Of a DNA stretch of 10,688 nucleotides, positions 5,859 to 10,688 are shown one piece after another. The stretch spans positions 1-10,688 of the forward strand of contig CALMNV010000120.1 of NCBI GenBank assembly GCA_937873285.1, read 5' to 3'. Position numbers and translations under genes: made by a program. The stretch is from an uncultured Intrasporangium sp. GTDB taxonomy: Bacteria > Actinomycetota > Actinomycetes > Actinomycetales > Dermatophilaceae. The notes beneath the pieces were generated by a model. The model saw only the letters and a list, made by a program, of their open reading frames with translations. It made no database searches and was not told where the DNA came from. Every line of letters starts with the position of its first letter. Within the stretch, counting starts at the first letter, position 1.

Positions 5859-7166
5859 TCAGGCGCCGACGGGGCGGCGCTCCGGCTTCTTGGTGAACAT
5901 CGGGATGGCCATGCCTGCCAGGGCGATCAGCCCGACCACGGTGAAGCCAAGGGTGTAGGCCTTGTCCGCGCCGATGAGCGAGGTGATGAGCAGCGGTCCC
6001 ACGACGCCGCCGATGCTCCAGCCGATGAGCATGAGGCCGTAGATGCCGCCGGCGTTGCGCACGCCGAAGAAGCGCCCGGCCGTCGACGGCATCGTGCCGA
6101 AGCCTCCGCCGTAGCAGGTGTAGATGAGCGCTGCGAGCACGGCGAAGAGGAACGGCGACCTCACGTGCGGGATGAGCAGCAAGGCCACCCCCTGGATGCC
6201 GAGAATGCCCATGAAGGCGGGCATCTTGCCGATCCGGTCGGACAGCCACCCCCAAAGGATGCGGCCGCCGCCGTTGAAGAGACCGAGGAGGCCGACCAGG
6301 CTCGCGGCTGCCCCGGCGGAGTAGCCCGCGACGTCGGTGGCGCTACCGGCGGCGACGGAGATGAGCGAGATCCCGGCCGTGACGCTGAGCGTGAGGATCG
6401 CGGTCAGCATGTACCACTGCGGGGTGCGCATCGCCTCCTGCTGGGTGAAGTCGGGCGCGTCGGAAGCGGGCGCCCGGTCCGTCGTGGCCGCCGCGGGTGC
6501 GGAGGCCGGCGCCGGCATGCCCGGGGGCCGGTAGCCCACGGGCGGGTTGCGGAACTGGCTCGCCCCGATGAGGATGGCGACGAGGTAGCCGATCCCGAGC
6601 GGCAGGAACGCCTGGGTCGGCATGGTGGGGCTGGCGTCGATCAGGCGCTGCCCGAGCGGCGCCGTGATGACCGCCCCGAAGCCGAAGCCGGCCACGGCTA
6701 TGCCGGTGATGAGCCCCGGCTTGTCCGGGAACCACTTCTGCAGCATGGCGATCGGCACGATGTAGACCATCCCGAGACCGAAGCCACCGAGCAGCCCGTA
6801 GCCGAGGATGAGCAGCCAGAACGAGTCCGCTGCCGCGAAGGAGGCGACGATGACGCCGAGGCTGTAGATGACACCGCCGACGAGCGCGACCATGCGCGGT
6901 CCCTTGCGGTCCTGGATGCGGCCCCCGACGTAGCTGCCGATGAAGATCATGCCGATGGCCACCTCGAAGGGGATGGCGGCCTGGGTCTTGCTCCACCCGA
7001 AGGCCTGCGGGCTCTGGATCGCCTTGGCGAAGACGCTCCAGGCGTAGACGGCTCCGATCGCGAGCTGCACGAGCACCCCGGCGACGAGGATGAGCCACCG
7101 GTTGCCGCCGGCCCCTCCCCCGGCGGGGGCGTGCGACTCCCCGGTCACGCTGCGGCTCTGGCTCAA
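5859..7166 (-). CDS. OFA-family MFS transporter (oxalate/formate antiporter-like)
   Basis: This 435-residue, twelve-helix major facilitator protein belongs to the oxalate/formate antiporter group. The family signature RWLILVAGVLVQLAIGAVYAWSVF occupies residues 23-46. A motif-A loop (GGRIQDRKGPRMV) is at 81-93 and its counterpart WGWLSDRIGK lies in the second half. A Pro/Ala-rich cytoplasmic loop at about 205-250 joins the two halves. YGGGFGTMPSTAGRFFGVRNAGGIYG, typical of this group, lies in the later helices. The start is the TTG at 7166, with AGGAGG 6 nt upstream; a longer frame from 7244 would overlap the preceding gene and has no such site. It follows the NrfD gene by 34 nt, so it is probably the last gene of the formate dehydrogenase operon. 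Formate import or export is a contextual inference; the family also carries oxalate and other carboxylates. Confidence 0.88.
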   Translation of the reverse strand: MSQSRSVTGESHAPAGGGAGGNRWLILVAGVLVQLAIGAVYAWSVFAKAIQSPQAFGWSKTQAAIPFEVAIGMIFIGSYVGGRIQDRKGPRMVALVGGVIYSLGVIVASFAAADSFWLLILGYGLLGGFGLGMVYIVPIAMLQKWFPDKPGLITGIAVAGFGFGAVITAPLGQRLIDASPTMPTQAFLPLGIGYLVAILIGASQFRNPPVGYRPPGMPAPASAPAAATTDRAPASDAPDFTQQEAMRTPQWYMLTAILTLSVTAGISLISVAAGSATDVAGYSAGAAASLVGLLGLFNGGGRILWGWLSDRIGKMPAFMGILGIQGVALLLIPHVRSPFLFAVLAALIYTCYGGGFGTMPSTAGRFFGVRNAGGIYGLMLIGWSIGGVVGPLLITSLIGADKAYTLGFTVVGLIALAGMAIPMFTKKPERRPVGA

Positions 7167-7172
7167 CGGGCA

Positions 7173-7178
7173 CCTCCT
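7173..7178 (-). promoter_or_regulatory. Ribosome binding site fixing a TTG start
   Basis: AGGAGG (AGGAGGTG including flanks, 7178-7171) is the best Shine-Dalgarno match I found in the window. It lies 6 nt upstream of the TTG at 7166 in the 34-nt gap after the NrfD gene, and selects this rare start for the transporter. Confidence 0.8.
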
Positions 7179-7200
7179 GGTATGGCCGGTGGCACGGTGC

Positions 7201-8265
7201 TCACCGGCTCGTGGTGATGGAGTCGTCGGTGGCTCCGGCAGCACGGCGACGCTCGAGGCGCTCCTTCTGCGGCCCGACGGTGTAGCGGGGGTCCTTGGCG
7301 GACTCGATGCCCGCCTCGAAGACCCCGAACCGGGTGCACACCGAGCCGGCCATCAGGGCCAGCCCGCTCGCGACCGCGGCAGCCCGGTTGCGTCCGAAGA
7401 GCACCCCGCCGAGCGCACCGCCCACGGTCAGCACCTTGCTCGCCGTGACGAAGGCGCCCGCCCGGCCGTGGTGCAGCGGCTCGCTCAGCGTGGAGCCCAT
7501 GGTGCGCTGCATCCGCTCGAACGCCAGCACCTCGACCACGGCGCTGATCGCGGCGAGCCTGCGTGCCGGCCCGGTCTGCTCGACCGGCGCAGCCACCAGC
7601 GCCAGGCCGGACGCGGCGAGGTTGGCCGAGCTGACGAAGACCCACGGCAGCTCGCGGTAGGACTCGTGCCACGTCGGCGAGGCGGTGTCGGCCAGCAGCA
7701 CCGCGGTGTATGCCGCGAGCGGCGCCGAGAAGAGGGCCGACCCGACGGCGAGGGGCGGGTCGACGACCCGCAGCACCGTGCCGACCCGCGACTGGCGGTC
7801 GACCAGGCTGGCTCCGAGCTCGCTCACGAGGGCGGCTCCCGAGAAGCCACCGAACGCCGCGAGGATCCAGCTGCCCACCGACATCGGGGAGGTCAGCTTG
7901 ACGGTGCGCATCATGTTGAGCGCTCGGCTCGGCTTGCCGAGATCTCGGGCGAGCGCGACGCCACCCAGGGCTACTGCGCCGACCGATGCGACGCGTCCGA
8001 CGCGCCGCAGTGCCGGGTAGCCCGCGGCCGCCCCGCCGGCGGCGATGAGGCCCGACCCTGCAGCCAGGCCACCGAGGAAGAGGTAGGCGGCGATGTCACC
8101 CTTCCACGGGGCCGGCTTGACGATGCGGTGCCCGTAGTAGCTCTGGAAGGAGGCGTCGGGCACGAGCACCGACTCGTCGCGGCGCCCGCTCCCACCGCCC
8201 CGGCGACGTCTGCCACGGCGCTCGGGCTCCGGCGGCCGGTCGGCGTCGAGGGGGTTGGTCGTCAT
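7201..8265 (-). CDS. nrfD: NrfD-type membrane subunit of formate dehydrogenase
   Basis: This 354-residue polytopic protein of the NrfD/PsrC family is the quinone-reactive membrane anchor of molybdopterin and iron-sulfur oxidoreductases. Family marks are PAPWKGDIAAYLFLGGLAAG at residues 51-70 leading into the first helix, and DLGKPSRALNMMRTVKLTSP at 108-127 before SVGSW. About eight hydrophobic segments are visible: 57-81, 90-106, 128-152, 169-193, 205-227, 237-250, 270-290 and 294-316. The N-terminus (10-30) is Arg/Gly-rich and the C-terminus is charged. Its ATG overlaps the stop of the beta-subunit gene (ATGA, 8262-8265), with GGGAG 6 nt upstream at 8276-8272. It stands where E. coli FdnI (a cytochrome b) would be, so electron transfer to menaquinone without heme b is likely, from family knowledge. 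Confidence 0.88.
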   Translation of the reverse strand: MTTNPLDADRPPEPERRGRRRRGGGSGRRDESVLVPDASFQSYYGHRIVKPAPWKGDIAAYLFLGGLAAGSGLIAAGGAAAGYPALRRVGRVASVGAVALGGVALARDLGKPSRALNMMRTVKLTSPMSVGSWILAAFGGFSGAALVSELGASLVDRQSRVGTVLRVVDPPLAVGSALFSAPLAAYTAVLLADTASPTWHESYRELPWVFVSSANLAASGLALVAAPVEQTGPARRLAAISAVVEVLAFERMQRTMGSTLSEPLHHGRAGAFVTASKVLTVGGALGGVLFGRNRAAAVASGLALMAGSVCTRFGVFEAGIESAKDPRYTVGPQKERLERRRAAGATDDSITTSR

Positions 8266-9299
8266 CGGCGTCTCCCGAGGAATGAAACGGCCGCCATGGC
8301 GAGCATCGCCACGCCAGCGAAGCCGGCCTTGCGGAACATGTCGGGCAGGTCTGCGGTGGTGACCCGGGGGTCGGGCGGCAGGCCGTACACCTCCGGCTCG
8401 TCGAGGAGCAGGAAGACCGAGCCGGTGCCGCCGACCCCGTCGTGCGGGTCGGCGCCGTAGAGCCGTGCCTCGGTGTAGCCGTTGTCGTGGAGCGTCGTGA
8501 CCCGCTCACTGGCGAGCGCCCGCATCTCGTCGAGGTCGCCGAACTTGATGGACGTGGTGGGGCAGGCCTGGGCGCAGGCGGGCGTCTGGTCGTCGCGCAG
8601 CCGGTCGTAGCACAGCGTGCACTTCTGGGCCACGCCGACGTTCTTGACCGTCTCGTCACCCTCGCGCCGCTCGATGACGCCGAACGGGCACGCGGCCACG
8701 CAGTAGCCGCAGCCGTTGCAGACGTCGTCCTGCACGACGACCGTGCCGAACTCGGTGCGAAACAGCGCGCCCGTCGGGCACACGTCGAGGCAGCCGGCGT
8801 GCGTGCAGTGCTTGCAGACGTCGGAGGCCATCAGCCACCGGAAGTCCGGCACGGTGCCGAGCGCCTGCGCGGCGTCGGCCTGCGCGACCGCGGCCGCCCG
8901 GTCAGCGACCGGGTCGGTGCCCGGAGGCGCCGCTGCGGGGCCCACCCCGGCGGTGACCGGGTCGGACGCGCCGGAGGTGCGCAGCGACGGCATACCGAGA
9001 TCCACCAGCCGGCGACCCGACTCCCGCGCCTGCTCGATCCGCTCGCTCGTCTGCTCGATGAACGCCACGTGCCGCCAGGTGCTCGCGCCGAGCGCTCCCG
9101 TGTTGTCGTAGGAGGCACCGAGCAGGCTCAGCCCGTCCTCCGGGATGGCGTTCCACTCCTTGCAGGCGACCTCGCAGGCCTTGCACCCGATGCAGATGGA
9201 GGTGTCGGTGAAGAAGCCCTTGCGCGGTTCCCGACTCTCCCACGCCGCGTCGACGGCGGGGTCGGTGGGTCCGGAGAGCTGGTTGGTCCAGAAGCCCAT
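8262..9299 (-). CDS. fdhB: Formate dehydrogenase beta subunit, four [4Fe-4S] ferredoxin-like protein
   Basis: This 345-residue electron-transfer subunit passes electrons from the molybdopterin subunit to the membrane. Sixteen cysteines form four cluster motifs: C36/C39/C42/C46, C162/C165/C170/C174, C194/C197/C200/C204 and C227/C230/C242/C246. CIGCKACEVACKEWN, CKHCTHAGCLDVCPTGALF and CNGCGYCVAACPFGVIERR are characteristic of FdnH/FdoH-type beta subunits. A C-terminal hydrophobic segment (about 323-341) ending in RRR fits the single membrane helix of FdnH with the tail on the cytoplasmic side. About 115 residues separate the first and second cysteine groups, against about 50 in E. coli FdnH; the extra part (about 105-145) is Ala/Pro-rich. 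The ATG overlaps the alpha-subunit stop by one base (TGATG at 9301-9297). Confidence 0.93.
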   Translation of the reverse strand: MGFWTNQLSGPTDPAVDAAWESREPRKGFFTDTSICIGCKACEVACKEWNAIPEDGLSLLGASYDNTGALGASTWRHVAFIEQTSERIEQARESGRRLVDLGMPSLRTSGASDPVTAGVGPAAAPPGTDPVADRAAAVAQADAAQALGTVPDFRWLMASDVCKHCTHAGCLDVCPTGALFRTEFGTVVVQDDVCNGCGYCVAACPFGVIERREGDETVKNVGVAQKCTLCYDRLRDDQTPACAQACPTTSIKFGDLDEMRALASERVTTLHDNGYTEARLYGADPHDGVGGTGSVFLLLDEPEVYGLPPDPRVTTADLPDMFRKAGFAGVAMLAMAAVSFLGRRR

Positions 9300-10688
9300 C
9301 AGTGCCCACCGTCCGTCGTTCGCAGCGTGTTGCCGGTCATCACCGTGCTGCCGGCGCGCGACTGGTATTCGGCGACGAGCCGCAGCAGCGCCTCGCCCTG
9401 CGGGCGTCGACCGGCGATGATGTCGCAGGAGCCGGCCTTGGACTCCTGGATCTGCACATTCGGGTCGAGCGCCACGCCGAGCAGGTCGTTGGCCGCGTCA
9501 CCGGAGACGACCGCATCCCGCCCGACGCCCCAGTGGTAGGGCAGTCCGACCTGGTGCAGGGTGCGCCCCCCGATCTTCAGTGGGGTCATCCGCTCCGTGA
9601 CGAGCACCCGCGCCTCGACCGCGGAGCGGGCCGAGACGATCGTGGCCCACCCGCCGTTCTCCAGGCCCCGCTCGTCCGCCAGCTCGGGTGAGACCTCGCA
9701 GAAGAACTCGGGCTGCAGCTCCGCGAGGTAGGGCAGCCAGCGGCTCATCCCGCCCGCCGTGTGGTGCTCGGTGAGCCGGTAGGTGGTGAACACGAAGGGG
9801 TAGACGTCGGAGCCGGGCGCCCCCGCCGAAGGGCTCCACAGGTTGTCCTTGCGGGCGAAGACCTTGCGGGCCGGGTTGGACTGCTGGCCGTAGAGCGGGT
9901 TGGCGACCGGGGACTCCTGTGGCTCGTAGTGGGTCGGCAGGGGCCCGTCGAGCATCCCCTTCGGCGCGAACAGCCATCCCTTGCCGTCGGCCTGCATGAT
10001 GAACGGGTCGTCGCCGGCGAGCCCGTCCGGGCCGCCGGTGCCCGGCTCCGGCCGGTAGTCCGGGGACTTCGTCACCGGGAAGTCGGGCACGTCCTCACCG
10101 GTCCAACGGCCCGCCTCCGCGTCCCACCAGACGTAGCGCTTGCGCTCGCTCCAGGGGCGGCCCTGCGGGTCCGCCGAAGCCCGGTTGTAGAGGATGCGTC
10201 GGTTGGCCGGCCACGCCCACCCCCAGTCGAGCGCGGTGAGGTTCTGCTCTCGCCCCGGCCGGCGGTTCTCGGACCGGTTGACCCCTCCGGCATACACGCC
10301 GGTGTAGATCCAGCACCCGCCGCTCGTGGAGCCGTCCGCCTTCATCTCGGTGAACGTGGTGAGCAGCTCGCCGGCCTGGTCCCCGGTCAGGTGGCGGCCG
10401 TTGATCTCCTGGAGCACCGCCCGGGCGTCCGGGTCGCCGTGCTCGTCCACGGGGTAGTCCCACGTGAGGTCGAGCAGCGGCCGGTCCCGCTCGTCGGTGG
10501 AGTCGGCGAGGGCCGCGCGGATCCGTGTGCCCAGCTCGTAGAAGAACTGCAGCTCGCTGCGGCAGTCGCCCGGCGGCTGGACCGCCTTGTGGTGCCACTG
10601 CAGCATCCGCTGGGTCTGGGTGAAGGTGCCGTCCTTCTCCACGTGGGAGGCCGGTGGGAGGAAGAAGACCTCGGTCTCGATCTCCTCG
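9299..10688 (-). CDS. fdhA: Formate dehydrogenase alpha subunit (FdnG/FdoG-like), C-terminal part
   Basis: The frame is open from the right edge (first full codon ends at 10687) to the TGA at 9299-9301, giving 462 residues of an expected 1000 or more. The GTG at 10642 is internal: the codons before it continue the conserved text (EEIETEVFFLPPASHVEKDG). LQWHHKAVQPPGDCRSELQF and the AGGVNRSENR region are typical of FDH-N/FDH-O alpha subunits. Fragment residues about 295-415 (VYPFVFTTYRLTEHHTAGGM through LPYHWGVGRD) form the C-terminal molybdopterin-dinucleotide binding domain. The active-site Sec or Cys, the N-terminal 4Fe-4S cluster and any Tat signal are outside the window. With selC, selA and selB in line downstream, a Sec (UGA) residue is expected; this is inference. 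The gene overlaps fdhB by one base. Confidence 0.93.
   Translation of the reverse strand, partial: EEIETEVFFLPPASHVEKDGTFTQTQRMLQWHHKAVQPPGDCRSELQFFYELGTRIRAALADSTDERDRPLLDLTWDYPVDEHGDPDARAVLQEINGRHLTGDQAGELLTTFTEMKADGSTSGGCWIYTGVYAGGVNRSENRRPGREQNLTALDWGWAWPANRRILYNRASADPQGRPWSERKRYVWWDAEAGRWTGEDVPDFPVTKSPDYRPEPGTGGPDGLAGDDPFIMQADGKGWLFAPKGMLDGPLPTHYEPQESPVANPLYGQQSNPARKVFARKDNLWSPSAGAPGSDVYPFVFTTYRLTEHHTAGGMSRWLPYLAELQPEFFCEVSPELADERGLENGGWATIVSARSAVEARVLVTERMTPLKIGGRTLHQVGLPYHWGVGRDAVVSGDAANDLLGVALDPNVQIQESKAGSCDIIAGRRPQGEALLRLVAEYQSRAGSTVMTGNTLRTTDGGH

Noticed and set aside
5391..5896. Proteins with repeated WPLAHAP peptides reading through the gap and tRNA(Sec)
   Set aside because: These frames cross the tRNA gene and the repeats in several frames and on both strands, have no ribosome site and match no family; the periodicity comes from the DNA repeat.
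9299..10642. Formate dehydrogenase alpha as a complete 447-residue protein starting at GTG 10642
   Set aside because: The frame continues with conserved sequence to the window edge, and the catalytic and iron-sulfur N-terminal domains would be missing; this is the tail of a larger gene.

Overview
The window is very GC-rich, with strong G/C third-position bias, GTG/TTG starts, 1-4 nt gene overlaps and few TA-containing words. This fits a high-GC actinobacterium, possibly of the Micrococcales/Intrasporangiaceae type; the genus is inference only. Nothing here looks like a phage, plasmid or insertion sequence.

Layout. A plus-strand NAD-dependent epimerase/dehydratase (3-839, 5' end cut off) meets everything else head-on at a strong hairpin (876-921). 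All remaining genes are on the minus strand. Read in transcription order from the right edge they are: the C-terminal part of a formate dehydrogenase alpha subunit (10688-9299, 5' part outside the window), a four-cluster 4Fe-4S beta subunit (9299-8262), an NrfD-type membrane subunit (8265-7201) and an OFA-family MFS transporter (7166-5859). Then come the selenocysteine tRNA with anticodon TCA (5752-5657), a repeat-rich gap of about 330 nt, selA (5328-4024) and selB (4018-2243). Last are a short acidic protein (2201-2010) and a YihY/BrkB-family membrane protein (2013-946).

How it fits together. The right part encodes a membrane-bound, molybdopterin-dependent formate dehydrogenase and a probable formate or related carboxylate transporter. 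The middle encodes three of the four bacterial components for making and inserting selenocysteine: selC tRNA, selA selenocysteine synthase and selB elongation factor. Formate dehydrogenase alpha subunits of this type are the classic bacterial selenoproteins, so the simplest reading is one functional island: a Sec-containing formate dehydrogenase with its own decoding machinery. The predicted UGA codon and SECIS lie upstream of the window edge, and selD is not in the window; both are predictions, not observations.

Less expected signals are a compound array of direct and inverted repeats between selC and selA, a recurrent octamer CGGCATAC found eight times across coding and non-coding DNA, and a long Ala/Pro-rich linker in the beta subunit. 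I see no clearly new gene system. The repeats and the octamer are the parts least explained by known families.
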